The notes beneath the pieces were generated by a model. That model had not been told where the DNA came from, did no database searches, and saw only the letters and a list, made by a program, of their open reading frames with translations. The translations under genes and the position numbers were made by a program. Shown here piece after piece: positions 7,493 through 16,248 of a stretch of DNA of 64,000 nt. The first letter of the stretch is position 1. Each line of letters begins with the position of its first letter. The stretch comes from Planctomycetota bacterium (GTDB lineage: Bacteria > Planctomycetota > Planctomycetia > Pirellulales > Pirellulaceae): NCBI GenBank assembly GCA_963204915.1, contig CAUJHS010000060.1:62001-126000 (forward strand), given 5' to 3'.

Positions 7493-9361
7493 TCAAGGCA
7501 GCATGGCGAAGAAGCATTCATGCTGCACCCAGCGAGGCGCTACGTCGAAGCGAACCACCACATGCGGGCGCAAATCATCCTCTAGTTTCTCGGTGGGCAA
7601 TACGCCCAACGGCGATAGAACCCAGGCGGTTGGCGGAAGGCTGCCAAAGCGTGCGAGCACACTTTCTAGCCGCCATCCGCGAATGACGCCACCCGCCGCC
7701 GCAAGGTCGCCGCGCCGTGCAGTTTCGAGCGCTACCGCGGCGGCAAGCGATAACGGCGTTGCGGTTTCGGTTGCCAGCAGGTCACGCTCCAAGGCCGCGA
7801 TGTGCTCGGGCGGAAACGGCGTCAGCGCCACGGTGCAATACGTGCGGTCATGGTAACGCGAAACTCCCGATCTGCCTGCCGCGACCGCCGTGATCGACGC
7901 CGTAGATATCGGTTGGTCCAATAACCGGGGTGTTGCACCTTGTAACACGGCGGGCGCGGATGCGAGCAATTGAGCACGAGGAATATCAGGCTGCACTTCC
8001 GTGAACAAGCCAATATATCCCTCGCGATTTTGCGTCGCCTCAACGAGGCGCGTCGATGCGGCAGGGTAGGCCGATAGTTGGCTGCGCGTCGCGGCCTCCG
8101 CGGCGCGACGTCGCCACCGCAACAGGTCATCGGTCGCTTTGCGGTACGCCTTGACTCGCTGACCGAATTCCGACGATTTGGCCGCAAGTCCCTCCAAGGC
8201 TTGTTGGGCCAACGTGTTGAACTGGGCGTCTGCCACATGCGGCGCCAGAGGCGCCAGCGCAGCAAGGTAGGCGCGGTACTTTGCTTCCGCATCACTGCCC
8301 GTCGTGCGAGTTGCATCGGATTGAATTACGTCAAGCAACGCAGCTTGTGCGGGCGAAGCGAATTTCTCCAGCGAAGCCGCAGAGGCGTCCTTCACCGCGG
8401 GATCGCCGGAACCGCTCGAGCTTTCGTAATATCCGCCGGCAGAGCTTGGCCGCACCGATTCCAAAGCCCAACTTGCAGCGCGATGGCGTATCGCCGCAGT
8501 TTGCGCCGCTTTCCATTGTTCGCCTAAGTGGGTCACAAGCGCCGGGCCATCGAGCGGTTGACCATTCACGGTGGCCGCACCTTGCGAAACAAACGATTTC
8601 GCTGCGGCGTCGATTTCTTGCAGGAGCGCATCGACCTGAGGAGCCGCAGAATCGCGCAATTGGGTTAGCATTTTGACAGCCGCTTCATGCCGAATTCGCC
8701 GCATGGCCTGGTCGACCGCGGCGCGAGTCTCCGCATAGGGCTTATAAATCGGCTCATTCTCTTGCGGCGTGTTATAAAGCGTGACTCCGGCCAGCACGTC
8801 GAAGGTCTTGTAAAGCCGAATCTCGGCTTGTTCCCATTGTTCCTTCTGACACAAACCTTGGATTTGTTCGAGTTCTCGCATGCGCGACGCATGCGAACGC
8901 TGTAAAATACCGTGACATTTTTCACGGTAAGGTCCGGCCGGCGGCATGGTGCGCAGCACCTCCATGATCTTGGCGAACACGGCATGGCCTTCTTGAAAGC
9001 GACGCGTCAAATCGACGCCGGCCGTTTCGCCCATGGCGGTTAACTGATGGCCCAGTCGCTCGGCCTGGCGAAACGCGACCTCGGTTTGTGACGCTTCTTC
9101 TGGGCTCGCGCGTTGGCCGCGGTTCTCTTGCAGCATTTCGCCAAACTTTCGTGTGGCGGTCATGGCTTGGGCCATAAGACGATAACCTTGCTCGGCGAGT
9201 GGTCCGGCCGCCTCCTTCGACAACACCTCAAAAGCCAACTCCGGCTCGCCGTGGTGCGGGTTGGCCCGAAGGGTTGATGTCCACATCACCGCAACCAGAG
9301 GCGACAAGCAGCTAAGGAGAATGGCGCGCATCATGTATCTTTGGTGATTCAAGGAAGACAT
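7493..9361 (-). CDS. Secreted helical protein of unknown function
   Basis: 622 residues that I do not recognise. An N-terminal hydrophobic stretch (ILLSCLSPLVAVMWTSTL) followed by RANPHHG suggests a signal peptide, so it should act outside the cytoplasm. The rest is mostly Ala/Glu/Arg/Gln-rich predicted helix, with one low-complexity patch (SSAGGYYESSSGSG) around residues 307-320. The last 170 residues look more globular. No catalytic motif is visible. Possible starts are the ATGs at 9361, 9334 and 9331, none with a good ribosome site; the later two would shorten the region before the hydrophobic core. The neighbour upstream (9477-10076) is a coiled-coil lipoprotein, 115 bases away, and the two may form a cell-envelope pair. 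Confidence 0.65.
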   Translation of the reverse strand: MSSLNHQRYMMRAILLSCLSPLVAVMWTSTLRANPHHGEPELAFEVLSKEAAGPLAEQGYRLMAQAMTATRKFGEMLQENRGQRASPEEASQTEVAFRQAERLGHQLTAMGETAGVDLTRRFQEGHAVFAKIMEVLRTMPPAGPYREKCHGILQRSHASRMRELEQIQGLCQKEQWEQAEIRLYKTFDVLAGVTLYNTPQENEPIYKPYAETRAAVDQAMRRIRHEAAVKMLTQLRDSAAPQVDALLQEIDAAAKSFVSQGAATVNGQPLDGPALVTHLGEQWKAAQTAAIRHRAASWALESVRPSSAGGYYESSSGSGDPAVKDASAASLEKFASPAQAALLDVIQSDATRTTGSDAEAKYRAYLAALAPLAPHVADAQFNTLAQQALEGLAAKSSEFGQRVKAYRKATDDLLRWRRRAAEAATRSQLSAYPAASTRLVEATQNREGYIGLFTEVQPDIPRAQLLASAPAVLQGATPRLLDQPISTASITAVAAGRSGVSRYHDRTYCTVALTPFPPEHIAALERDLLATETATPLSLAAAVALETARRGDLAAAGGVIRGWRLESVLARFGSLPPTAWVLSPLGVLPTEKLEDDLRPHVVVRFDVAPRWVQHECFFAMLP

Positions 9362-9476
9362 AGGAAATTCTTAGAGGTCGGTCGCACACCTGGATTGGCT
9401 GAAACGCCATAGGAGAAGCGGTAACGCGTGTACGGTACAAGCCGGTCGGACCGCGCAATGACTTGCTTTTTGGCGA

Positions 9477-10076
9477 TTACTCAAGATGCCCGTCGAACGT
9501 ACCAGCGAGCGGAACCGACTGTCCCGTGGCGGTATTGACCGCGTGGCCGGCAATTGCGGCGGTGATTTGCTTTCCCGTAACAGCTTCGATCGTTAATTGC
9601 GCCGGTTCAACGCCCACGGTGTGCCACACCGTACCATTTGATGTCGCCTGCACGAAGACTTGCGCTGGAACAGTTTGCCCGGCAAGCCGGCTAATATCGC
9701 TCGCATCGACCTGGGCTTGCACCAACGCGGAAGGAAAGACCTCTTGATCGACGGCGGGATAACTGCGCAATTGAAGCACTGCGGCCCTTCCCTCCGAACC
9801 GGGCAGGAACGCCACGTAGCAACCCTTGGTCGTGATAGGCGATTCCAAGGTGAACTGCATCGACCCGGCCAATCCTAATTGTTGTTGAGCTTGATTGCCT
9901 GCCGATGACGCCGCTTCGGATGCTGCTTTGGCTTGCTGGTCCAAAGCTTGACGCGCCTGTTCTGCGCTCTCGGCCGCTTGTTGCTTGGCCTGATTGACCA
10001 GTTCGTTCACTTTTTCTTGACTGCACCCGGTTACCCCAAGGAGCACGGCCAGCAAACACCAACGTCGACCAGGCAT
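9477..10076 (-). CDS. Coiled-coil lipoprotein of unknown function
   Basis: From the ATG at 10076 the 199-residue product starts MPGRRWCLLAVLLGVTGCS, a lipoprotein signal with lipobox GVTGC, so the mature protein should be lipid-anchored. The first 50 mature residues are an Ala/Gln/Glu-rich helix (KVNELVNQAKQQAAESAEQ and onward) with heptad-like spacing. This leads into a beta-rich domain of about 120 residues with three similar stretches (TVPAQVFVQA, QLTIEAVTG, SVPLAGTFDG). The domain is not one I can name. An in-frame start 12 codons upstream is unlikely because it would bury the signal peptide. Confidence 0.7.
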   Translation of the reverse strand: MPGRRWCLLAVLLGVTGCSQEKVNELVNQAKQQAAESAEQARQALDQQAKAASEAASSAGNQAQQQLGLAGSMQFTLESPITTKGCYVAFLPGSEGRAAVLQLRSYPAVDQEVFPSALVQAQVDASDISRLAGQTVPAQVFVQATSNGTVWHTVGVEPAQLTIEAVTGKQITAAIAGHAVNTATGQSVPLAGTFDGHLE

Positions 10077-10161
10077 AAGAAGTTCTCGCAGGAAGCAAGC
10101 CCAAAGATTCAACGACTGCGCATGTCGTTGGATCGATGGTAGTCTGCCTCTCGTCGTCGCG

Positions 10162-10920
10162 TCAAGAATTTGGTGCGCGGCGTCCCAAAGGACCTAGAGA
10201 AATCAAGGGATAGCCGGGGACTTGCGCCTGATAGGCAAGGTAAGGCTGGCCCACATACTTTGCCAGTCGTTCGTCTTTCAAGTGGCTGCCAATCGCAATG
10301 TAGACGGTCCACAATCCCGTGAGGATTGCGTGGTCCAACGTCATTCGAGGCGTAAACCAGATTAGTCCAAGAAAGCTCAAATAAACGGGATGGCGCATCC
10401 AACAATATGCGCCGCGCGGTCGGAACTCGCGGCGAGGTTGGGGCGCTCCGTGGACCCAGTGCCACCAAGGCGTCAATCCGGTTTGATAGCCCAAGCCCGT
10501 CAAGCTTAGGCTGTAAAATAACGCCGCCCAAGAACCATAGAACCCAACCGAGACGACCGCGCCAGCGACACCTTGGAGTTCCCAAAGCAAGGAGTCGCTC
10601 ACTTGCCACGCCGAAAACATGAGGAGCAACCCCAGGCACGTGGCGGTGCAAAAGAACAATCCGTAAAACGCGGCGGGAATCCAGCGTGTCAAACGACGGC
10701 GCGCGGGAGGCCAAAGCAACAAACTGTGAACCACCGCAAATTGCAGGGCAAGCAATACATCCCATCCCAGGGAGCCCAACAGGCTTTCGGAAGGGCCGTC
10801 GCGCAGAAACCAGAACAACCGCCATACGGTGTAGAGAAATAACCCTTGCGTCGTTAAACCTGCGGCCACTCCTCCAAACCAAGCCCACCCGCGCGACGCG
10901 CTGACGTTACGGTCATTCAT
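10162..10920 (-). CDS. NnrU/MddA-like integral-membrane methyltransferase
   Basis: About 252 residues with five or six hydrophobic helices. The C-terminal third holds the isoprenylcysteine-methyltransferase-type signature: RHPVYLSFLGLIWFTP, then a helix, then KDERLAKYVGQPYLAYQ and VPGYPLI. In this superfamily the RHPxY and the E-R/Y-x-x-Y parts bind S-adenosylmethionine. The overall pattern, including QFAVVHSLLL in the middle, resembles NnrU and methanethiol S-methyltransferase (MddA), which makes dimethyl sulfide. The substrate here is unproven. The ATG at 10920 has AAGGA eight bases ahead. A longer form from 11025 overlaps the YceI stop by four bases (ATGA) and would suggest translational coupling. 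Either way it follows the YceI gene closely. Confidence 0.65.
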   Translation of the reverse strand: MNDRNVSASRGWAWFGGVAAGLTTQGLFLYTVWRLFWFLRDGPSESLLGSLGWDVLLALQFAVVHSLLLWPPARRRLTRWIPAAFYGLFFCTATCLGLLLMFSAWQVSDSLLWELQGVAGAVVSVGFYGSWAALFYSLSLTGLGYQTGLTPWWHWVHGAPQPRREFRPRGAYCWMRHPVYLSFLGLIWFTPRMTLDHAILTGLWTVYIAIGSHLKDERLAKYVGQPYLAYQAQVPGYPLISLGPLGRRAPNS

Positions 10921-11021
10921 GCATTGCATCCTTGTCAAAACAACGAAGAGGCGGAGTGTATCCGCTCGTCTCCTCCACCAAAGCAAGATGAGACGAACCA
11001 AGATCACCGACGGGAACGGTG

Positions 11022-11690
11022 TCATTTGAGCAAATAGATCTCGCCGTAAACTGTCAGTTGGTCGGCCACTCCAACGGCGCCAAAAGCTTTACGGAAGGGT
11101 TCGATTCCGTAGTCGGTTTGTCGAAGATAGAACCCGCCGCGGAGATGAAGCCAATCGCCTTTATCAATTGCCTCGGCGTAGATCGTCAGAGGGTGCGTGA
11201 CGCCGTGTAAGGTAAACTCGCCTTGGAGCGCGTAACGCAATTGTCCTTGCTTGCTTGGTTCGCGCAGGGCGATAGTCGAATGTACTTCAAAGACGGCCGT
11301 GGGAAATCGTTCGACGTGAAGCACTTCCTTTCCCAGCATGTTGGCGTTCACTTGTTGTTGAGTGGAGAGATCTGTTTCCCCCTCCAACCCCATATAGCGA
11401 CGTCCTTCCGCCGTGTCCGCTACGAACGAGGTCATATCGAACACGAATCGTCCCGCCTCACGATCAGCATTCAGGCGTAACCGTCCGTCGCGTAGGCGTC
11501 CGATCACGGCGTGTCGATGCCCCAGACCGACCTTGTCGACGAGAATCGCCACGCGACTTTTTTCGAGGTCGACCGCGCCTGTTGTCGTCGCCACCGGAGT
11601 CGCTTGCGCTTGCACGCGCCGAGGGGCGTAATTGGAAAACAGGAGGATGCCCATGGCTAAGACGCCGACCGCCATCACGCGCCGACTCAT
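11022..11690 (-). CDS. YceI-family periplasmic lipid-binding-like protein
   Basis: From the ATG at 11690 (AAAGGA upstream) the product has 222 residues. Residues 1-30 are a signal peptide (MSRRVMAVGVLAMGILLFSN, ending VQAQA). The remainder is a YceI-type beta-barrel: VDLEKSRVAILVDKVGLGHRHAVIG at the start, the DMTSFVADT core strand, and FTLHGVTHPLTI and YGIEPFRKAFGAVGVADQLTVY at the end. YceI proteins form a lipocalin-like barrel that binds a polyprenyl chain in the periplasm. It differs from classical YceI in having HRHAVIG where others have H-S-x-V-x-F. The next gene in the same direction is the NnrU/MddA-like membrane protein. Confidence 0.85.
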   Translation of the reverse strand: MSRRVMAVGVLAMGILLFSNYAPRRVQAQATPVATTTGAVDLEKSRVAILVDKVGLGHRHAVIGRLRDGRLRLNADREAGRFVFDMTSFVADTAEGRRYMGLEGETDLSTQQQVNANMLGKEVLHVERFPTAVFEVHSTIALREPSKQGQLRYALQGEFTLHGVTHPLTIYAEAIDKGDWLHLRGGFYLRQTDYGIEPFRKAFGAVGVADQLTVYGEIYLLK

Positions 11691-11890
11691 GCAGAAGTCC
11701 TTTAACTCAGGCCCGCGCCGACAAAGCAGACGACGCATTGGCGCCGTTCGATCCGGCGAAACCATCCATGAGGCGAACATCGTAGTATGTTGATGAAACG
11801 ACGAAAAGACGACTCTCAGCAAAAGTAAGAAAGCGCGCACGTGACCGCGCCAAGTCTCGCCCATGTGTCATTTCCGCGCGCTGCCGGATT

Positions 11891-11913
11891 CAAAATGAGC
11901 GAGCAATCGCTCA
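11891..11913 (-). terminator. Intrinsic terminator of the VWA-TPR-ExbBDD operon
   Basis: On the minus strand a perfect seven-base stem (TGAGCGA / TCGCTCA, loop TTGC) is followed by TTTTG. The left arm includes the TGA stop codon of the 851-residue TPR gene, so translation ends inside the hairpin. It closes the six-gene unit that starts at 18325. Confidence 0.78.
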
Positions 11914-14466
11914 CTCGCACTGCTTGAGAAGTGCGAGAAACTCCGCTTGCAAGGGCGAGTTTTCCAGGCCGGGAGGATTCTCCTTCAAGTAACGAATGAG
12001 CTGCGCCGCTTGTTCACGCTCTCCGGCGCGAAATTGCAATAACGCGACGTTATACTTGGCCTTCCACCAAAGCTCTGTTCGCGGTCGGCTGCGCTGGCCG
12101 ATCAACCGCCACTGGCGAAGGGCCGCGTTGCGCGTGGCGGCATCGGTCGCGTTCAGCAACAACTCACCGTAGCCGACTTGAAGCGCAACATCATGCGGAT
12201 GTTTGCGCGTGAGTTCGCCATACAAATCTTTCGCCTCTTCGATGCGTCCCGTAATTGCGAGCGATTCAGCCCGCGCGCGCTGGACGAGCAATTGATCTTC
12301 GGGTGAAAGTTGCGAGACGGCGCCGCCGAGCAAATCGATCGCTTGCAGCGCAAGTCCTGCTTGTTGCGCACGCGCCGCGGGCGACGACGCTCGCATTTGC
12401 GTTGCCAGATTTTCAATCAATGCGGCAAGTTCGTTGGGCGACTCGCTTGCCACATCACGGAGCATGGTTTTGGCTTCTTCCGTGCGGTTCGCCTGGCCTG
12501 CCAAGGCAAGCACAAGCAACCCACGCACCTGCGTACGCCAGACCGCCGGCGCATCGGGCGCCAGGTCGAGGGCTTTCTTCAAAATACGTTCTGCGTTGGC
12601 TTGATCTCCCGTTGGGTCTTGCAAGCCAAGACGCGCCGCCGCAAGAGCCGCAGTTCGCGCCGCTGCGACCTGCGTTGCTGTTGCTTCCGACGTTGTCTCA
12701 AACACAATTCGTTCAAAGAACCGCAAGGCGTCTTCGCGTTGATCCGCGCGATCCTGGGAAGGCTCGCCAGACCTCGCTAGAAGCCGCTCCCAAGCGCGGG
12801 CTGCGCCGGCAACGGCTGTTTCGTAGTCGGAATGTGTCGAAGTCATGCCCCGGTATGCGGCGACCGCGTCGTCCCAGCGCTGCTGTGATTCGCGAAGTTT
12901 GCCTAACCATAACCGAGCCTGGTTTGCTTCGTCAGGCCATAACGAAAGATGCTCTTCCAATGCGCTCGCGTAGGACTCCAATTGCGTTGGATCTGTTCGG
13001 GCCCATTGCGCCAGGTTGAAGCACGCTAGAAGGTGCGTCTCCGCCGCCGTCGCATGTTGGGGCATGGCGGTCGCGAGGGTTCGAAACCGGCGCGCCGCCT
13101 CGACACGATTTTGCCGTTCATGCTCGATAGCGGCCGCTTGGTAAAACAGTTCAAACGCTTTTGGCGCGTCGCCTGCGGTTTGGGCTTGCCGCGCGGCCCC
13201 GTCGTACGCCTGAACCGCTTCGTCCCAGCGTTTGCGAAGGTAATGATCGCGCGCCGTGCGAACGAGGATCTCCAGATCGCCAGCGGTGGCGGCGTCGACG
13301 GCCGAACCCGTCAGAAGCGCATCGGCCCGCCGCCGCCAGTAGGGGCCGTGCAACTCCTCGATCTTCTGCGTCATCGCTACAGCCTTGCCCCGCCATGCGG
13401 CCGCAGAGTTCGACTCGCTCTTTGCTTCGGCGGACTTCCACAGGGCGATAAAGGCTTCCAGGTGCGCCAAGTCGAGCTCAGGCGAACCGACTCCCTGGAT
13501 CGTACGGCCTTGCGAGATCGTTTGAATCGCCTGCTCAGCGCGTCCGGTCGCCAATAACAAGCGAATGCGTTCGGCAGCTGCTTCGACTCGCGTTTTCGGA
13601 GGCGCCTTGGAAGACTCGATTTCGCTCAACTGTTGAGCCGCCTCGCTCATCTTTTCCAACAGACGGTGGCAAGTAAGCCAGTCAACTCGGCACGGCCAGT
13701 ACAAGGGATCCGCCTCTCCTACGCTACGACGCACTTCGCCAAGTCGCTGGACCGCCTGCATGAGCGAGTTCACGCGGTCGGCGCTACCCGCCGGGTACGT
13801 CAACGCTTGGTTGCGGTAAGCGCGAGCGAGCTGATATCGCACGTCGTCCAAGAGCGACGCAAGCTGTTCGGCTGAAAGTTCTCCCTCACCGGGCCGTGCG
13901 TTTCCGCGCCCGGGAATCGCTCGCTGTAGCTCATTTTCTAAGTCTTCCAGTCGGCGAGCGGCCAGGCGAATCTGTTCGCGCGCGGTAGATCGGGCTTGCT
14001 CAGATTCGGTTCCGACTTCCGCCTCTTGCCGTGCGAGTTCGCCGCGCGCCAGGAGTAGCAAGGCTTCTTGGACCTGCACGAGAAATCGCCGCGGGTGGTT
14101 GGGATAGCGTACAACGAAATCATTGAGTAATTTCGTTGCTTCCTGCCACAGTGGCTCTCGTTCGCGCGGCGCGGCGTTGAGCGCTTGGCCGGCGCGACAC
14201 CGCGCGAATTCAATTGTCAATGTGGCCCGGTCTACGTCGCTTAGCTGCGGATCCGCCAGCTGTTGCTGGCAGAAGTCCGAGGCAAGTTCAAACAACCGGC
14301 GCTGGCGCAGTCCTTCAAGAAAGCGCAGGTCGGCCGGCTCGACGCCCCACGCAATGGCGTGCGTCAGCGAGAAAATGACAAGCCCAAAGCCAATTCCAGC
14401 GATCCGCAGCCAACACGCGTTGCTGGGGTCTCGCAGCTGACCGAGGTAGGGCAAGGTCCGTTGCAT
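11911..14466 (-). CDS. Large membrane-anchored TPR protein of the ExbBD operon
   Basis: 851 residues. One N-terminal hydrophobic segment (residues 22-41, IAGIGFGLVIFSLTHAIAWG) works as signal or anchor. The rest is helical repeat, with TPR-like units throughout: the stretches around DLRFLEGLRQRRLFELASDF, WDEAVQAYDGAARQA, RFRTLATAMPQHATAAETHLL, AKDLYGELTRKHPHDVALQ and a last repeat near the end. TPR proteins of this size act as scaffolds for other periplasmic or membrane proteins. Its ATG overlaps the stop of the upstream exbD gene in a TAATG junction, which argues for translational coupling and joint assembly with the motor. The specific partner is not visible from sequence. Confidence 0.85.
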   Translation of the reverse strand: MQRTLPYLGQLRDPSNACWLRIAGIGFGLVIFSLTHAIAWGVEPADLRFLEGLRQRRLFELASDFCQQQLADPQLSDVDRATLTIEFARCRAGQALNAAPREREPLWQEATKLLNDFVVRYPNHPRRFLVQVQEALLLLARGELARQEAEVGTESEQARSTAREQIRLAARRLEDLENELQRAIPGRGNARPGEGELSAEQLASLLDDVRYQLARAYRNQALTYPAGSADRVNSLMQAVQRLGEVRRSVGEADPLYWPCRVDWLTCHRLLEKMSEAAQQLSEIESSKAPPKTRVEAAAERIRLLLATGRAEQAIQTISQGRTIQGVGSPELDLAHLEAFIALWKSAEAKSESNSAAAWRGKAVAMTQKIEELHGPYWRRRADALLTGSAVDAATAGDLEILVRTARDHYLRKRWDEAVQAYDGAARQAQTAGDAPKAFELFYQAAAIEHERQNRVEAARRFRTLATAMPQHATAAETHLLACFNLAQWARTDPTQLESYASALEEHLSLWPDEANQARLWLGKLRESQQRWDDAVAAYRGMTSTHSDYETAVAGAARAWERLLARSGEPSQDRADQREDALRFFERIVFETTSEATATQVAAARTAALAAARLGLQDPTGDQANAERILKKALDLAPDAPAVWRTQVRGLLVLALAGQANRTEEAKTMLRDVASESPNELAALIENLATQMRASSPAARAQQAGLALQAIDLLGGAVSQLSPEDQLLVQRARAESLAITGRIEEAKDLYGELTRKHPHDVALQVGYGELLLNATDAATRNAALRQWRLIGQRSRPRTELWWKAKYNVALLQFRAGEREQAAQLIRYLKENPPGLENSPLQAEFLALLKQCE

Positions 14467-14921
14467 TATATTTCCTCGGACGCGGCGAACTGAACCTTCT
14501 CGAACTCCTCCAGCCGCGCCGCGTCGTACACGTCAATCACGTGACCGAGCGGGACCTGCGGATCGGCATCCAGTATGACGGGAGCATCGCGCTTAATCCG
14601 CGCGATGTTCGCCAGATGAGCGCGGAGCTGCGCGAGGCTTTCCACGGGCGCTTCATTCACGGTCCACGCAGGCGCCTGGCCGGTCCAAATGATGCGAATT
14701 ACGATCTCGTCAAAGTCGGCCTCAGGGGGTGGTTCGTCAAGGGTCGCCTGCTCGCCAGCACCCGTTGCGGCCCTCACCTGACTGGGCAGCACGTACTCCG
14801 TCACGTAGGAACCCACGCTCCAAAGAAAGAAAATCAACAGCAGAAACACAACATCGATCATTGGCGTCATCGAGATCGAGACGTCTCTTCGTCGACGGTG
14901 AAATACCGAAGGGGATCGCAT
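14466..14921 (-). CDS. ExbD/TolR-family proton-channel protein (second copy)
   Basis: 151 residues. A basic cytoplasmic start (RRRRDVSISMTPMID) runs into the only transmembrane helix (VVFLLLIFFLWSVGSYV), with the essential Asp in the MTPMIDVVF motif. The rest is a periplasmic ExbD/TolR domain containing VILDADPQVPLGHVIDVYDAAR. ExbD with ExbB forms the proton-driven motor that powers TonB-type partners. This copy is less conserved than the 14976-15401 one: its periplasmic part is acidic and shorter in the middle, with an Ile/Trp-rich strand. It starts 54 bases after the first exbD ends and overlaps the large TPR gene by one base. Confidence 0.9.
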   Translation of the reverse strand: MRSPSVFHRRRRDVSISMTPMIDVVFLLLIFFLWSVGSYVTEYVLPSQVRAATGAGEQATLDEPPPEADFDEIVIRIIWTGQAPAWTVNEAPVESLAQLRAHLANIARIKRDAPVILDADPQVPLGHVIDVYDAARLEEFEKVQFAASEEI

Positions 14922-14975
14922 GTGAATCGTTCGACGTTATGCAAATTGCGTCGTACCGCGTCCTAGAGGGCGCGA

Positions 14976-15401
14976 TTATTGCGGCTCATTACGGTAAACA
15001 GAGAAGGTGACATTCCAGATCCCGGCCCGCGCCGCGGAAAGGAGAATAGGTTCGACATGTTCGTAGGGTACGGCGCGATCACTGCGAATTCGCACTTCCA
15101 AGTCGCCTCCCGCTGCGGCTCGCTCCTCGGCGAAACGAGCCGCGAGCGCCTCCACCAGCACTGGCTTTCCCGACATGAGCAAGGCGCCATTGGCCAGCAC
15201 ATTAATGGTTGCACGAGGACGTTCTTCCGCGGCTGGGTCCTGACCGCTTTCGGCGGTGGGCAGGGGCAACTCCAAGTGCACCTCTTGCTTGGCGAGATGT
15301 CCGGAAACGAGGAAGAAAATGATGAGTTGAAACACCACATCGATCATCGGCGTCATGTTGATGCCCACCTCGCCGGAATCCAAATGCGAAGGAACCCGCA
15401 T
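14976..15401 (-). CDS. ExbD/TolR-family proton-channel protein (first copy)
   Basis: 141 residues with the canonical ExbD plan: a short cytoplasmic N-terminus (MRVPSHLDSGEVGIN), the motif MTPMIDVVFQLIIFFLVSG as the single membrane helix with its channel Asp, and a periplasmic domain with VLANGALLMSGKPV and IRSDRAVPYEHVEPILLSAA. It couples proton flow to force on a TonB-like partner. The ATG sits in a TGATG overlap with the exbB stop (15401-15403), so the two are translated together. Two different ExbDs following one ExbB is common in planctomycete and Bacteroidetes motor clusters, where a heteromeric ExbD core is likely. Confidence 0.93.
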   Translation of the reverse strand: MRVPSHLDSGEVGINMTPMIDVVFQLIIFFLVSGHLAKQEVHLELPLPTAESGQDPAAEERPRATINVLANGALLMSGKPVLVEALAARFAEERAAAGGDLEVRIRSDRAVPYEHVEPILLSAARAGIWNVTFSVYRNEPQ

Positions 15402-16213
15402 CAGGTGACTCCTTTCAATGGAGGCGGCACGGGCGGCGCCGAAGATGGAGCCGCTTCACGCCATTTGGCGCGACGGCGCTTAATCGGAGCGAATACATGC
15501 TGCGCGTGATAAGCCGCTTCGGAAACGAACTGATCCACGCGGTTGCGAAACACGGCGAATGCTCCAAGGGACGGAATCGCGATGACCAGCCCGCCGACCG
15601 TCGTCACGAGCGCTTCATAGATGCCGCGCGCCAAGTCGCCTGCGCCCGCGGTTCCTTCCGTAGCGGCCACCGTTTGGAAGGCGCCAATCATGCCAGTCAC
15701 CGTGCCCAGCAGTCCGAGCATGGGGGCGATGTTGCCAATGACCGACAAGTACTCGATGCGGCGAAACAGTCGGGCGGACTGTTCGGCGGTCGAGTCCTCC
15801 AGTGCTTTCTCGATGGCGGGCCAACCTCCTTCAATCTCGGCGAGGCCATGCAGGAGCACGAACGCGAGGAAACTAGGAGTCTCGCGACATAGCTGCTCGG
15901 CTTCCGCTACGCGGCCTTCCGATACGAGCTGGCGAACGTGCTCGGCCAACTCGGCCGGAATCAACTCGTTACGGCGAATCGAAATCAAGTGCTCGAACAC
16001 TAAGTACGCCGCTGTGAGTGAAAGCGCAAAGAGCAGCCACATGATCGTGTCGCCCACGAGGCCGCCCGCAAAAATGATTTCCCACACGCCTTCGGGCGCT
16101 GCAGGGGCCGCCTGTTCGGACGCTTCTTGACCTTGCGCCGTGTTTGCGAAGCATCCCAACGCCAGCGTTACGAGCATAGTTGAGCACGCGGTAACTTTTA
16201 CAAAAATGTTCAA
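15401..16213 (-). CDS. ExbB/TolQ/MotA-family proton-channel protein
   Basis: 270 residues. It begins with a cleavable signal (ACSTMLVTLALGCFANTAQG), as in ExbBs of this group, followed by the first membrane helix (GDTIMWLLFALSLTAAYLVF). The two further helices lie in a typical MotA/TolQ/ExbB domain: YLSVIGNIAPMLGLLGTVTG and then ALVTTVGGLVIAIPSLGAFA. These form the channel wall around the ExbD helix. The start is TTG at 16213, supported by GGAGA six bases upstream; the first in-frame ATG (16177) would cut the signal peptide. The gene is followed by both exbD genes in overlapping order. Confidence 0.92.
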   Translation of the reverse strand: MNIFVKVTACSTMLVTLALGCFANTAQGQEASEQAAPAAPEGVWEIIFAGGLVGDTIMWLLFALSLTAAYLVFEHLISIRRNELIPAELAEHVRQLVSEGRVAEAEQLCRETPSFLAFVLLHGLAEIEGGWPAIEKALEDSTAEQSARLFRRIEYLSVIGNIAPMLGLLGTVTGMIGAFQTVAATEGTAGAGDLARGIYEALVTTVGGLVIAIPSLGAFAVFRNRVDQFVSEAAYHAQHVFAPIKRRRAKWREAAPSSAPPVPPPLKGVT

Positions 16214-16248
16214 TGCTTTCTCCGAAATCGATCAAGAACGTTCTTGAG

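Noticed and set aside
11098-11116. GGTTCGATTCC-like tRNA T-arm
   Set aside because: It lies in the YceI coding sequence and no acceptor or anticodon arm can be built around it.
12255-13019. Plus-strand open frame of 254 codons
   Set aside because: It runs opposite the TPR gene with strong helical repeat coding. Its product is rich in Arg and Pro, typical of antisense frames in GC-rich DNA.
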